The notes under the pieces: model-generated | Seen by the model: the letters and a program-made list of their open reading frames with translations, nothing else | Databases searched by the model: none | Told to the model about the DNA's origin: nothing | Shown here: piece after piece, positions 1 through 39,008 of the stretch | How the letters are laid out: the number at the start of each line of letters is the position of its first letter | Numbering within the stretch: the stretch's first letter is position 1 | Assembly: GCF_963576545.1 (NCBI RefSeq) | Contig: NC_083653.1 | Location: 14,109,358 to 14,173,357, forward strand | Direction of reading: 5' to 3' | From: Limanda limanda | Taxonomy: Eukaryota > Chordata > Actinopteri > Pleuronectiformes > Pleuronectidae | DNA: 64,000 nucleotides | Translations under genes and position numbers: made by a program

Positions 1-1576
1 GATTGACCTGTGCTGCACAGTGTTTCCTACATACAGGCCTCCTCCTCCATTCATATAAATCCTGCTCATGTTTCAGTAGATGCAGGTGATCCCACTTTTC
101 CCCGTAGAGATTGAAATGGGTGTTGTATTTAAAAAGCAAATTGACATTTTACTTAATCATCTCTTCTTGGTGGAGACAGTGTGTGGAAAGACCAAAGCGG
201 GACACCCGACCATCAGGAGGGGATTTCATGGGATCAATGGACCCACTGTTGTGGTGCCGTGCATGCAGGCATGCCCACTGTCAAAGAATCTGATGATCAA
301 ATACTGATCCTTTCTCCTCCTTAACTGGTAATCTGGCATTTCACTTCCCTTCTGGCTTCACAGAAAATCAGGGGAAAAATCATCCAAACTCTATATTTAG
401 ACCAGAACAACACAAACAGATTTATTCACTGACCCAGTCGAGGCCACTCCTGTTTCACAAAATCTGATTATCAGTCGCTTTTCTCTGGTCGTAGTTCCAC
501 TTAAATAATGATTGTATCAAACACAGGGTTTTCAGTGTGGATGTTGTTATTCCAGGGAACTCACATACATGCAAATGGCCCTCGACTCTGTTTCCAGTGG
601 ATTTGTCTTAAACATGAGAATAAATCTCAGTGTGTAAGGCTGCTTTCAGATGTGCACTTATATTCAAAGGCATTTTCCTGAAATTTTAATGCAAATGTCG
701 GTTTGCGGCGAACATTTCCCACCGGCCCCCCTAGAAAATGTCAGAGCGGGTCCGTGTAGGAATACAGCAGGAACATGTATGGAGAATTTACAGTGAGCGA
801 GCAAGTTGATGACGTTTATAAAACATGACGGAGAAGTATCTCAGGATGAAAAAGAGGAGCATACATGTAGACAAGTTGGAAAGACGACGAGTCTCGAGAG
901 CTTTTAGGGATCAGGGCAGACGTCAGTGTCAATGTGCTGTCAACAAAAACATGTGATTTCATCAGTGGAGTTTATAAATCACATCCTGCTGCTCTACCCA
1001 GAAACCACCTCTGCTACCTCTGCCAAACGGATTATGTTTTACGTCTGTGTTGTTTGTTTGTCGGACTGTTGGTTTCCGCGATTACGCAACAATTACCGGA
1101 ACGATCACCATGAAACTTGGGGGAAGGATGTGATGCGAGTCAGGAAAGAACCAGTTAACTGTTGGTGCGTATCCAGGAAATTATTTTTCATTAAGAGCAT
1201 TTTCCAATTGATTTCTCAGAGAACAAATAATGGATTTCGCTGAAAATCCATGGCTGGCATGGCATGTTCGGGGGACTTATATATATGAGCGTATGTAATT
1301 TGGTGCAGATCCAAATCAAAACCCAGATCTAGTGAACTTAAAGTCATGAGGGGACTGTGTGCACTCTCTGTGCCCCTCCAGTAAAAAAGTAATAAAGTGT
1401 CTGACCCAGACAATGTCCTGCTGCATTCTTCATAGGATCACAGAGGATTTAGGCTCTAAACATGAAAAAGTTTTGAGTCGGATTTGAATTTCGGGGCTGA
1501 CAGACACTCGGATGAAACCAAGGGAGCAGCATGGAGGCGTTTTAAGTATTTTTCTGTTGCTTTATTAAGTCTGAAG

Positions 1577-1700
1577 AGTGATCACCATTCATATAAATTG
1601 TCTCAGATTTGGCTGTGACGGTGTTCACCCCTGAAACTCCGAAAGTGTTTTGTTGACTCAAACACTTCAACCCCCCCTCCATCGACACATTCTTACTTGT
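1577..1700. mobile_element. Partial second copy of the foldback MITE
   Basis: The segment GATTTGGCTG ... CTGAAACTCC, then AAGTGTTTTGT, GACTCAAACACTTCA and CCCCTCCATCG matches the reverse complement of the interior of the 34355-34615 element in the same order. It also shares the preceding part (GTG-CCATT-TCA-ATTGT). The terminal repeats were not recognised, so this copy is truncated or decayed. Confidence 0.6.
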
Positions 1701-2389
1701 TTACGCGACACGTGGAGATGCAAGAAAATATCCATGACCTATTATTATTATCTTGAGGCATTAGAACAACAACACGATCCATATTGAGGGGTCAACATCC
1801 AACAGATTATCACTCTTCCACCAAATTCAATACACTCGGTCAGATTGCACTGTTTGACTGAGACCCGACTGCTTGTTGGTCACGAAAAGAAGGTGCTAAA
1901 ACAACCCCAGCGCACCCATGCACACGCTGAGCAAGAAACCATCCACCCGAGCTGCTGAGATGAAACCTCTCATGTGAACATCCACTCCTGCTGAAGGTTG
2001 CCTCCCTCACACTCTGCGCATCCGTCTGTTGCTCGGCCGAGTGCAAAAAGGGCGTGAAGAGTGTGAAAGACCTCCGCGTGTGTCTCTCTGCCTGACTGGT
2101 GCCCATCGCTCCCCAGTTTTTCTCAGTCTGCCTGATCTTATTTCCAAAATAGAGGCCATTGTTTCCCGCTCTCCCATGTGCGTCCTGACACAGAGTGCTG
2201 AGAGCCACGGGGCTCCAGACGGTCAAGTGAGGCTGCCGTGTGTCTAGGCCGCCCGGGTTCATCTGTCCCACGTATGTCAGACAGTTATCTGGGTCCCTTG
2301 TACAGACAGAGCGCTTATGTGTCTGTGTGGCTTCAGCAGACAATGAGGTTGTCCCCAGGTGGCCCAGATACTGGAAGATAATAAAGGTT

Positions 2390-2435
2390 GTTTGTGTGTG
2401 TGCATGTGTGTGTGTGTACGTGTGTGTATGTGTGT
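2390..2435 (+). repeat. Imperfect TG-rich microsatellite
   Basis: TGTGTGTG with CA, AC and TA interruptions. It creates several spurious small frames. Confidence 0.85.
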
Positions 2436-4580
2436 TCCAGACAGGCACAGTGGAGAAGTGTATGGTTCCATTATACCCAGACTGACAGGCAGCAGGATTA
2501 CCGCAGGAGAGGTTACCAAAGTTCCATATCCCAAAAGTGCGCACACACACACAAAAGCATGAGCGTTCACGTGGAGCACTCACACAAACACATGTTCTTT
2601 GGGTAAAGGAACATGTCAACACTCCACAGGTTTTTCTCAGATAATAAACTTGTTATCAGGCAATAGAAGTGGCATTTAGGTTTGGAAGAGAACTCAGGTT
2701 TTCGTCTTTATCCGACACCACAGCTTGTAGCCTGATTATACCTGAGCCGCCTCCATCCTGATCACAGCATGACCCATGTGCAACCAGTCTGTGTTGGTGG
2801 ACTTTCATTAAGCTCCTTAATTATCTAGAAACTTCTCCAAAAGCAGATAAAAAAAAAGGGATCTTTTGGTAGAAATTGAATGTAAAATAATCCTAGTGAT
2901 GTTTTCACTAGTGCGTTTCATTGAAATTGTACGAAATTTTTCGTTTTCTTTACCCCGGAATGGGCCCTTTATATTGATATACTTTATATTTACATCTGGA
3001 GTGGGTCCTCTCTTCTGAGGCTGCCATTTGTTAAACAGCACTTGGGTCAACTGGGGTTGGGTTAAATGTTTAAATCCTTATGTACAAACTTGAATTCTGT
3101 TTTTATAAAAATAAGGGATAATGTTTGTCTCTACCAATTCTGTAAAAGCCTTAATCAAAACTTTGTCTCCAGATTGATTCAATGAAATACCCCAAAATCA
3201 GATTGTTCTTTGATATCTGTTTAAAAGAACCGAGTGAGTCAGGGATGTTTCTGAAATGACTTAGAGCTTATTCTTCAAATTGACTGCAGCAGGACACTCT
3301 GGAAACCCTATTAGCGTTTCAATGTCAATACAAAATGCTTTCACGGTCTTGAAAACCAAAATATTAACTTAAAATATGATATGCATTTCTTGGGTTTCCA
3401 ACTGTCTTTTCAAAATAAGAGTATGCATGCTCCTGCAACCACAGATGTACTGTAGATGCCATGGCCCCACTGAACTGTTTCACTCACTATCATGTTTCAA
3501 TCAGCACAAGGTGCTGGAGTCACTATGTTTTTGCTTGGAATCAGAGTCAGAGAAGCTTCGGGAAAAACTTGCATTGTTTAGCACTAAATGAGTCTGTGTC
3601 ATTAAATAAGCTGTATTTCCTCCAAACCTCATTACTTAAAACACGTTTTATTCTCTTAAAGGTCAGAGTATAGAATTTGGTGTCATCTAACAATGAAGTT
3701 GTATATTCCCACATATGGACACGCTTTCTAAGTGCAGAAGAACATATGGTTGTCTTTGGGTTGCATAAAAAGACGCTGGCTTGCTCTTAAGGAAATCAAT
3801 GTTGAAAAAAAACAAAACACAAAACCATTCGAAGTTTCTTGAGCAAAACAAATAGTCATACATGAAGAGAAATATGATGTCAAATGTATGTTATGCATTT
3901 TAAAATAGTTTGGAAACACATACACGTAAGATTGTATTTACATTAAATCTACTTTGCCTCAGTTGTCAAAACAATCGCGTTCCGTATTCTCATTGTTTTA
4001 TCTGTAGCTTAGTTTTGTTCTTCTTCACATCTTGTTTTTCCCCTGAGAGAACAACCACTGTCAGCATGTTTTGAGCATTAAAGAGTAGATGTATTAACTT
4101 TGTCTCGTCGAGCTCCCTGTAAGGACGTTGGCTTTGTTGAAGCCAGATGAAGCTCAAGGGGGGGGGGGAGTAGCTCCATGAGGCACCTCTCTCTCTCTGT
4201 CTCTCGCCCTCTCTTGTGTGCACAGGGCAGGATGCCGAGCTGCTGGGCCTGATCCCAAATGTCCTGCTTTGATGAGAGGGACTTTGAAGCCGAGTGTCAA
4301 GCATCAAAAGAAAACCAGGACTTGGGCCGCGCCCCGAAACAACCCTGTATCTCGGAGGTGGTGGGGCGGGAGGAGGCCGAGGGGAGGAAGAGGTGCGAGG
4401 GGTGACTCGACAGTTTCCCTGAGAGGAGCTCAGGTGCCACTGAGGAGGCAGAAGAGGACAGATGAGGAGGTGGATGCGAGACCAGGGAGCCAGGGCCCAG
4501 ATCTCAGACCCCTGGGGCGGTGTGATGAGTCACCTTCCTCCCACTTGGCTCCCATTGCTCGTAAATACACCCCCTCCAGA

Positions 4581-4616
4581 AACACACACACACACACACA
4601 GACACACAGACACACA

Positions 4617-4697
<81 letters not shown>
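4581..4697 (+). repeat. (CA)n microsatellite, interrupted
   Basis: ~117 bp of CA repeat with a few GACA interruptions in the first third and a perfect run after 4619. Open frames crossing it on both strands (Thr-His or Cys-Val runs) are artefacts. Confidence 0.97.
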
Positions 4698-4699
<2 letters not shown>

Positions 4700-4863
4700 G
4701 GATCCACACAAACGTACCCACACAGTAAAGCTTTTTCTCCCAAAATCTGATTGGATGCAGTCACAATGGGGGTCGACACTCACAAACTTTTGAGCACTGT
4801 TTCCATAGCGATGGATTCTGACATCTCCTGTCGTGACAAGATGTGTTTTGGTTGCAAGGCCGG

Positions 4864-5613
4864 CGGGGAGAGGAGAGGAGAAGAAGAGAGGTGAAGAGAG
4901 GAGAGGAGATGGGAAGAAAAGACAAGAGAAGAGAGCTGAAGAGAGGAGAGGAGAGGGGAAGAAAAGACAAGAGAAGAGAGCTGAAGAGAGGAGAGGAGAG
5001 AGGAGGAGAGGAGAGGAGAGGAGGAGAGAGGAGAAGAAGAGAGGTGAAGAGAGGAGAGGAGAGGAGAGGGGAAGAAAAGACAAGAGAAGAGAGCTGAAGA
5101 GAGGAGAGGAGAGGGGAAGAAAAGACAAGAGAAGAGAGCTGAAGAGAGGAGAGGAGAGAGAAGGAGAGGAGAGGAGAGGAAAGGGGAAGAAAAGACAAGA
5201 GAAGAGAGGTGAAGAGAGGAGAGGAGAAGAGAGGAGAGGAGAGGAGAAGAAAAGAGAAGAGATGTGAAGAGAGAAGAGAAGAAGATGTGAAAAGAGGAGA
5301 GGAAAAGAGAGGAGAGGAGGAGAAGAAGAGGAGAGGAGGAGAGGAGAAAGGAGAGGAGAAGAAAAGAGAAGAACAGAGAAGAGAAAAGAAGAGAGGTGAA
5401 GAGAGGAGAGAAGAAGAGGTGAAAAGAGAGGAGGAGAAGAAGAGGAGAGGAGGAGAGGAGAAAGGAGAGGAGAAGAAAATAGAAGAACAGAGAAGAGAAA
5501 AGAAGAGAGGTGAGGAGAGAAGAAGAGAGGTGAAGAGAATAGAGGAGAAGAGAATACAGGAAGAGAGAGGAGGAGGAGAAGAAGAGGAGAGATGAGAGGA
5601 GAGGAAAGGAACA
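4864..5613 (+). repeat. ~750 bp purine-rich minisatellite
   Basis: Almost only A and G on plus, built from GAGAGGA/GAAGAGAG. It contains tandem 45-50 bp units that each carry GGAAGAAAAGACAAGAGAAG (units start at 4893, 4938, 5047 and 5097, with a related one near 5180), ending in a more degenerate GGAGAAGAAGAGGAGAGGAG part. Rare pyrimidines come mostly from GAGCTGAAG and GAGGTGAAG. Long open frames on both strands (Ser-Pro-Leu-rich or Lys-Arg-Glu-rich) are by-products of the repeat. Confidence 0.95.
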
Positions 5614-6571
5614 GGGTGGGTTTGCACAGCAAGTCGTTGACAGTCATAGAAGGCTGTCAGACCATCCTGATCAAAACACACAAGTAATATTCCAAAAAGC
5701 AACAAGACGGTTCAGGACGACAAAGCCCAGCACTCCAACTGTCACCGCAGGCAGAGACAACAAACCCATGTGACCTCATCTGAAAGCAGAGGACCCACAA
5801 ATAAAAAAACACTGACGTACTTTGATACTCAGTGACGCATCCAGCCCAGAGGAGTACTTTCTCTTATAATTGGGGTACAATGTCTCTATAATGAAGCAAA
5901 TTGGGGGTGTTGGTGGGAGACAATCTGCCTCCTCATTAGGGCAGTCACGTAGAGACAGGGCCTGTTATTCTGTGACATTTTGCTCGTTTACAGTAAATAC
6001 AGAAATTTAGGTTCGACCCTGAAAAATAGATTCTGCAGAATGCGACCGGGGCGAATCCAGGAAATCAAATAAACAGAGATGAAAGTAATTCCATAATCTA
6101 AATGTGTCCAATATCAATTTGTGGAATCAATCAAAGATACAATATTGAATTTTCCACTGCGTCATCACCGGCAGCCCAATATTTGTGCTGCAGAGGTGCA
6201 ATAAGTGCGGTTGTGTTTGTTTTCCAAAGCCCTGCAGGTTCATCTGGGTTCAGCTGGGATCCCAGCAGGGGTGCTAGACACAAGGGGGTGGGCGGGTGCC
6301 AGACCTCCCCGTGGTGTTCGCATGAATAGAGGGAACTTAAGTGACCTCAGACGAGCCAGTTTGGCCGATGGCAGCACCTAGCAACATGTCCTCAGGAGAG
6401 AGCCGGTAGCTTCCTTCAGATTTGATAAAAGTATGAATGAATCACGGTGTCAGAGGCGGCTTCTGCAGCGGTGAATGAACTGCTCGTGTGTCCTCGTCCA
6501 AGTGCTGTGAGGTTTCACATGACAACAGCTGCTTATACAAGAAGCAACAGGTCAAATAGAATCAGGCCTGT

Positions 6572-10400
<3,829 letters not shown>

Positions 10401-10426
10401 AGGAGCTGTACAGATGGGAAGTGTGT

Positions 10427-11105
10427 TTTAATGTGAAGCTCCTAATATACTATGTCGGAAAAAATATATATATAAAGAGCGTTATGTTATTAGAGTAGCT
10501 ATTATTTAGTTTATAGAAACAACCGTCATTTTTTCATCAGATGATGCATTTTTTTTCTTTTAAATAAACCAAAGAAGTACGTTTTAATTTGTACAAGCAC
10601 CTGACATCTATAAAGAAGAGGCAAGAAGAGAAGACAGCTCACACGCACGCATACAGAGAACAGAACACCTGAGAGAAATGACCAGAAGGGGGCAGCACAG
10701 CACCCCGGAAAACACAACAGGTTGAGAGGACAGGACAAAAAAGAGAGAGAACAACAGAAGGAGAGGAGAGAAGGACACAGTGTCTTGGGGGTGAAGTTCA
10801 AGGTGCGTGTCGTGGTCGTGCGGGAGCGTCCAGGGACGTCTCTGCTGGACAACCACCAGGTGGGGTGGGTGGGGCAGGGATCAGTAGGGACAGGGCGCCG
10901 CTTGTCTGAAAGCTGAATCAGGCCCTCGATGGGCTTTACACATTTTCTGTGTCGGGGGGGGAGCAGGGACTGTTTCACTTCTGTGTTGTGCTGGGCTGGA
11001 CTGAGATGCCAGATGTCTTGTCATTGTGCGGGCCCGCCTTGGGCCTGGGGTTCCTCTGTGGATGCTGCTGCTGGTTTATGGTGGATCCCGGGGGGGGGGG
11101 GTCTC
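10427..11105 (-). other. ppp2r5c: Probable 3' UTR of ppp2r5c
   Basis: This is the non-coding sequence just after the TGA at 11108-11106. It holds an AT-rich part around 10380-10600 and one ATTAAA polyadenylation-like hexamer on the minus strand at 10427-10432. No canonical AATAAA was found close by on this strand, so the true 3' end could lie further on, towards 9-10 kb. Open frames here look like chance. Confidence 0.35.
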
Positions 11106-33886
<22,781 letters not shown>

Positions 33887-33989
33887 CGTAGAAGCGTCTC
33901 CGCCCTCGCTCCTCGCTCGGATCCTCCACGACCAGAAACCTGGACAACTCTCCGGGCACCGAACCGCAGGGCGGCTCAGACCCTCCTCG

Positions 33990-34036
33990 CTCCGTGATTG
34001 GCTTGCGGCCTGTCAGCTGACCCACCCCGACGTCAC
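33990..34036 (-). promoter_or_regulatory. ppp2r5c: Proximal promoter elements of the ppp2r5c long isoform
   Basis: About 110-150 bp upstream of the MPNK start codon, the minus strand has a CCAAT box (ATTGG on plus at 33997-34001) and a CRE-like GTGACGTC (plus GACGTCAC at 34029-34036). The surroundings, about 33880-34090, are CpG-rich and have no TATA box. This fits a housekeeping-type promoter. The transcription start is not known. Confidence 0.45.
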
Positions 34037-34354
34037 AGGTTTTACACGCTGCGCTGCGGGGGACCCCTGCTGGCGGCAGCTGCTACTACAACACGTGACA
34101 GCAGGCATTCAAGCTGTGTTTTAGGCACTGGGCGATACCTTTGTAAAAAAATAATAAAAAGGGAAAGCTCTGGAGATGACTCGGCTGGGGGGGGATCATG
34201 CCAACTAAGGTTTGTAGGGGGGTGCAGCCTTTATATATAACATCATCTCTACTTCTGTATAGAATAAAATCAGCCCCACCCCCTGCAGGGCAGCTCCACA
34301 GATTGATTCACCATATCTTTCATCCCACTTTAAACATTTGTCAGTGCAATTGTG

Positions 34355-34615
34355 TTAAAGGGATAGTCCCCCAAATATGAAAATTCCCCCATTTCACCAA
34401 TATGCCGATGGATAGGGAGGGGTGGGTGATGTGTTTGAGTCCACAAAACACTTCTGGAGTTTCAGTGGTAAACAGCGGGGCAGCCAAATCAATAACAATT
34501 GAATAAAATGGCCACCACTGTAGCTGTAGACTCAAACACTTCACCCACCCCTCCATCAGCATAGTGGTGAGAACGTAACGAGTGAATTTAAATTGTTTGT
34601 GGAATTATCCCTTAA
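34355..34615. mobile_element. Foldback MITE with TTAA ends, between ppp2r5c and hsp90aa1.2
   Basis: The 261 bp element starts TTAAAGGGATAGTC and ends GAATTATCCCTTAA, so TTAA lies at both ends. The arms pair over most of their length: GATGGATAGGGAGGGGTGGG then TGATGTGTTTGAGTC on the left matches GACTCAAACACTTCACCCAC then CCCTCCATC on the right in inverted orientation. It has no coding capacity. TTAA target sites suggest a piggyBac- or Kolobok-type origin. It sits ~470 bp upstream of the ppp2r5c long-isoform start codon. Confidence 0.75.
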
Positions 34616-35012
34616 ATTTATTTTTGCTGGAAATATTTTATTTGAACACAATTATATGTAGTGCATTACCTTCAGCAATGAGGTAACGTTATCATCAGTG
34701 TTTTTTTTTCACATTTCCAAAAAATTTGGTGACAGGATGTGGTATGGGTCAGGGAAGAAACCATTCATTTGTGTTCTGATCCAGATATGGGGGCAGGTCT
34801 AGGATTTTATTCTCATTTTTTGAACATTGTGAGATAGGAAATTTCTTTTGACATTTTCACCAATAGGAATAATACACAAGTCTAGCTGAAAGAATCCAAG
34901 TATATTTAAGGGACTAATATTCATCAGTGTGTTTATGTTATCGCTTAATAAGTACCTTTTATTTTTATGTTCACTAAGTACGACAAAACAGGGCTTGTTA
35001 ACATGATAAACT

Positions 35013-35018
35013 TTTATT
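35013..35018 (-). terminator. hsp90aa1.2: Polyadenylation signal of hsp90aa1.2
   Basis: AATAAA on the minus strand (TTTATT on plus), ~330 bp after the TAA at 35347-35345. It predicts a 3' UTR of roughly 350 nt ending near 34995. A second TTTATT ~60 bp further on is a possible alternative. Confidence 0.6.
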
Positions 35019-35344
35019 TATGGGTCCCACTTTTGCAAAGAACCGTATCAATTTGCATTATTTACAATTAATGAAAGAACACACAAAGAACATTGGAATG
35101 TCAATAAATACAAAAAAAAAAGAAACGCATCGATAAAACTTAAGATACAAAAACTGACAACTTAGAAAATTAAGTTCTAAAGGGAATGGCTCTCAACTGC
35201 ATATGGTAATTTGAGGGGAAATGAAGTGAACTTGGTCAAAAAGAGATTGAGGAGGGGGACTTTCCAAGCTCATTTACAACATTAAACTTGTAATTTATTT
35301 TAAAGTACACTACTTCTTAACGATAGCGGGCAATAGAAGCAGAC

Positions 35345-38300
35345 TTAGTCCACCTCCTCCATCCTGGATGTGTCCTCATCGTCACCTTCCAGAGGCGGCA
35401 TGTCCTCGGTGGGAGCAACAGTGGGCTCATCTGATATCAGGTCATCTTCATCAATACCTAGAAGAAAAAGAGGATGATGAGTCAGTGGAGCCAGGTTATA
35501 TTAAATAAGAATATCAAACACATTGAATGATAGTTTAGCAGCCATAACTTGTAACATAGACACTAACCGAGACCCAGCTTGATCATCCTGTAGATGCGAT
35601 TGGAGTGAGTCTGCGGGTCGTCCAAAGTGAATCCTGAGGAGAGCAGGGCGGTCTCGAAGAGCAGGATGACCAAATCCTTCACCGACTTATCGTTCTTATC
35701 AGCCTCTGCCTTCTGCCTCAGGGTCTCCACGATGGGGTGGTCAGGGTTGATCTCAAGGTGCTTTTTGGCAGCCATGTAGCCCATGGTGGAGTTATCTCTC
35801 AGGGCCTGGGCCTTCATGATCCTCTCCATGTTGGCTGTCCAGCCATAAGTGCTTGTGACGATGCAGCAGGGGGAGGAGACCAGTCGGTTGGAGACTGTGA
35901 CCTGTGTGGACCACAACAAAAATTAATGCCATCATCTTATTTTACTGCACAGCAATATGGGTTGTATGACTTTTTTTTTTAATGTTTTCATCTGCTCACC
36001 TTCTCCACCTTCTTCTCCAAGATGTCCTTCATGATCTTGCACAGGTTCTCGAACTGCGACTTCTTCTCCTCCTGGTTCTTCTTCTCGTCATCATCCTCAG
36101 GCAGCTCCAGGCCCTCCTTGGTCACTGACACCAGGTTCTTGCCCTCGAACTCCTTCAGCTGCTGGACACAGTACTCATCTATGGGCTCGATCATGTAGAT
36201 GACCTCCAGGCCGGCTTTGCGCAGCCGCTCCACAAAGGCGGAGTTGGCCACCTGGTCTTTGGTCTCACCTGCAATACAGATATGGAAATGCTGTAATATA
36301 ATCTAATATGACAAGCACTCAGTTGACTTGATTTGAAACTAAATTAGAGTTCATCCTCACCTGTGATGTAATAGATGTGTTTCTGAGAATCTTTCATGCG
36401 TGTGACGTAGTCCTTCAGAGAAACCATCTCGTCTCCAGAGGCGGAGGTGTAGTAGCGCAGCAGCTCAGACAGCCTCTTCCTGTTCTGTGAATCCTCGTGG
36501 ATGCCAAGCTAAAAATAAAGAAATCACGTAACTGTTAGCACCCTGCAGTTAGAAGCAAATTACTATTGTAGGCCTATTAGGTGTAATCATTGACTTTCAC
36601 AGTGCCTACATTTAAACAGAGGATAGCAGTGAGGGGCTGCATTCAAGTCTTTTCACTGTGACAATATGGCCTAAGGATCAGACAGATGGCTAATGAGTAA
36701 AAGGTCAGACGAACAAAGGTGACGATTAGCTGAAATTCCAATGGTTCTTTCAAGCTTTGCACTTGAAGCAATAGCAGGCACCCTGGTTTAACTCAAATTA
36801 TATTTGGGTTTCTCTCAGATCACATTAACAAAGTATCAAACCCTGGCAGTGCAGGGTTTAACACTAAGTTGCTGGCAAATATTTTAAAGAGAAAAGATTA
36901 TAAAAAACATGCAGCTTGCACAGTGCAAGAGGAGGACGCTGACCTTGATGTTCTTGGAGAACTGCTCATAGTACTTTTTGTAGTTGTCCTTGTCCTCGGC
37001 CAGTTCAGTGAAAAGTTCCATGCACTTCTTGACCAGGTTCTTGCGGATGACCTTTAGGATCTTGCTCTGCTGCAGCGTCTCTCTGGAGATGTTCAGGGGC
37101 AAATCCTCGGAGTCCACCACACCCTTAACGAAATCTGCCGGGATAGATACAAACAACCTCGTCAGCAACACAACAACATTTCTAAGATGATGTATTTATT
37201 CATTAGAGAAATAATATCAGCTGCTTATTTGATCTTTGAACAGAGTGCTCAAGCTATTAGTCATTCCAGCCTTGGGTTAATACTCACTGAGGTACTCAGG
37301 GATGAGCTCCTCGCAGTTGTCCATGATGAAGACCCTGCGCACGTACAGTTTAATGTTGTTCTTTTTCTTCTTGTTCTCAAAGAGGTCGAAAGGGGCGCGG
37401 CGAGGCACAAAGAGCAGGGCCCGGAATTCCAGCTGACCCTCTACTGAGAAGTGCTGCGGGGGAAATCAGTTGATATTCCTGTCAGTTTTCACATTCGATA
37501 ATATTATTATATTAAAACATGAAAAACGTTTGCATTTTCAAGTGAAAACCTACCTTGACAGCCAGGTGGTCCTCCCAGTCATTGGTAAGGCTCTTGTAGA
37601 ACTCTCCGTACTCCTCATTAGTGATGTCATCTGGGTTTCGGGTCCACAGGGGTTTGGTCTTGTTCAGCTCCTCCTGGTCAATATACTTCTCCTTGATCTT
37701 CTTCTTCTTCTTCTTCTTGTCGCAAGACTTGTCGTGGTCATGCTCCTCATCTGACCCAACGTCCTCAATCTCGGGCTTGTCCTCGTCCTCGTCCTCGTCC
37801 TTTTCCTTTTCTTTCTCCTTCTCCTCCTTCTCCTCCTCCTCTGCCTCGTCGTCACTCACTTCCTTGTCTCGCTCTTTCTCCACCTAAAGAAATAATGATT
37901 CAATCGTGAAAAAACAGATTTTTAGACATCTGTTGTTAAAACAATGTCATTTAAAACAGCAGTTAATTTAGATGTCAATTTAAGTAAGAACGCAATCTGT
38001 TTATGAGTTTCAATGAGTACTTACAAAAAGTGTGATGGGGTAGCCAATGAACTGGGAATGCTTCTTCACAATCTCTTTGACTCTTTTCTCCTCAATGTAT
38101 TCTAACTGGTCTTCTTTCAGGTGCAGGATCACCTTAGTGCCACGAAGCATTGGTTCAGCTGCACAGAGAACAGACAGGTTAGTGCAAGGTACAGAGATAA
38201 CCATAGCACCTTTTATTCCTTGGATTGTAAAAACACAACTGTTTATTCATTACAAAACAATGGGAGCTACATTTCTTACCGTTGTCCACTAGCACTGTGA

Positions 38301-39008
38301 ATGAGCCGCCAGCAGAGGATTCCCAGACGTACTGCTCGTCATCATTATGCTTGGTGATGACCGTCACCCTCTCGGCCACCAGGAAGGCCGAGTAGAAACC
38401 CACACCAAACTGGCCGATCATGGAGATGTCGGCTCCAGCCTGAAGAGCCTCCATGAAGGCCTTTGTTCCAGATTTTGCGATTGTGCCAAGATTATTAATC
38501 AGGTCGGCCTTGGTCATACCTATGCCTGTGTCGATCAGGGTCAGGGTGCGTTCCTCTTTGTTGGGGATTATTTCGATCTTGAGGTCCTTGCCATTGTCCA
38601 GCTTGGTGGGGTCAGTGAGACTCTCATAGCGGATTTTGTCAAGAGCCTGGAGGTTAAAAAAAGAAAAAGACATATTGTCCATTAAATGTTAAGTGCATTT
38701 TAAGTTGTTTGTAAGTTTTTATCATCTTTAATTCCTTGTTATCAGCCTATTACTATGCCTTTACATTTAACTTTACTTTCTTAAAACAAGTTCAACCCAC
38801 ATGTTTTGCACATTAGATTAAGATATTAGGCTTTGGACTAATACTATGACAAACTCACATCTGAGGAGTTGGAGATGAGCTCCCTAAGGAAGATTTCTTT
38901 ATTGGAATAGAAAGTGTTGATGATCAGGGACATCAACTGAGCGATCTCAGCCTGGAAGGCAAAGGTCTCAGCCTCCTCCTCCATTGGTTGGTCATGTGAT
39001 TCAGGCAT
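35345..39008 (-). CDS. hsp90aa1.2: Heat shock protein HSP90-alpha, copy 2 (10 coding exons)
   Basis: Cytosolic ATP-dependent chaperone for kinases, steroid receptors and other clients. Coding exons on minus: 39008-38859, 38646-38280, 38158-38025, 37883-37554, 37453-37288, 37134-36944, 36508-36361, 36268-36000, 35901-35568, 35457-35345; 733 aa. Domains: N-terminal GHKL ATPase (residues ~8-225, with [18 protein letters not shown] and GQFGVGFYS), an acidic/lysine-rich linker, the middle domain with the [16 protein letters not shown] loop holding the catalytic arginine, a dimerisation domain, and the terminal MEEVD motif for TPR co-chaperones. The start [12 protein letters not shown] and [16 protein letters not shown] resemble fish hsp90aa1.2. 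The start codon follows the exon-2 acceptor directly. The TQTQ sites of mammalian HSP90-alpha are absent. The naming of copies is by recalled similarity. Confidence 0.95.

Larger units (their letters stand above)
1..4580. other. Intergenic region downstream of ppp2r5c (distal)
   Basis: No gene was recognised. It holds the partial MITE at 1577-1700 and a TG repeat at 2390-2435. A segment at about 640-1260 begins CTGCTTTCAGATGTGCACTT and may be another decayed dispersed repeat. Frames here lack family motifs and splice support. Confidence 0.5.

Noticed and set aside
1840..2622. 260-codon minus-strand open frame
   Set aside because: It crosses a CA/TG repeat and has a Cys-Val/Thr-His composition there. 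The rest resembles no family and there is no splice context.
4430..5705. 405- and 314-codon minus-strand open frames rich in Ser, Pro and Leu
   Set aside because: They are the complement of the purine-rich minisatellite and CA repeat. There are no domains, splice support or non-repetitive parts.
6005..6040. GGTTCGACCC as a tRNA T-loop signal
   Set aside because: The flanking sequence cannot form acceptor, D or anticodon stems.
36509..36943. Intronic snoRNA in hsp90aa1.2
   Set aside because: Introns of both hsp90 genes were scanned for C/D-box pairs (RTGATGA ... CTGA) in the sense direction. No pair with a terminal stem was found.
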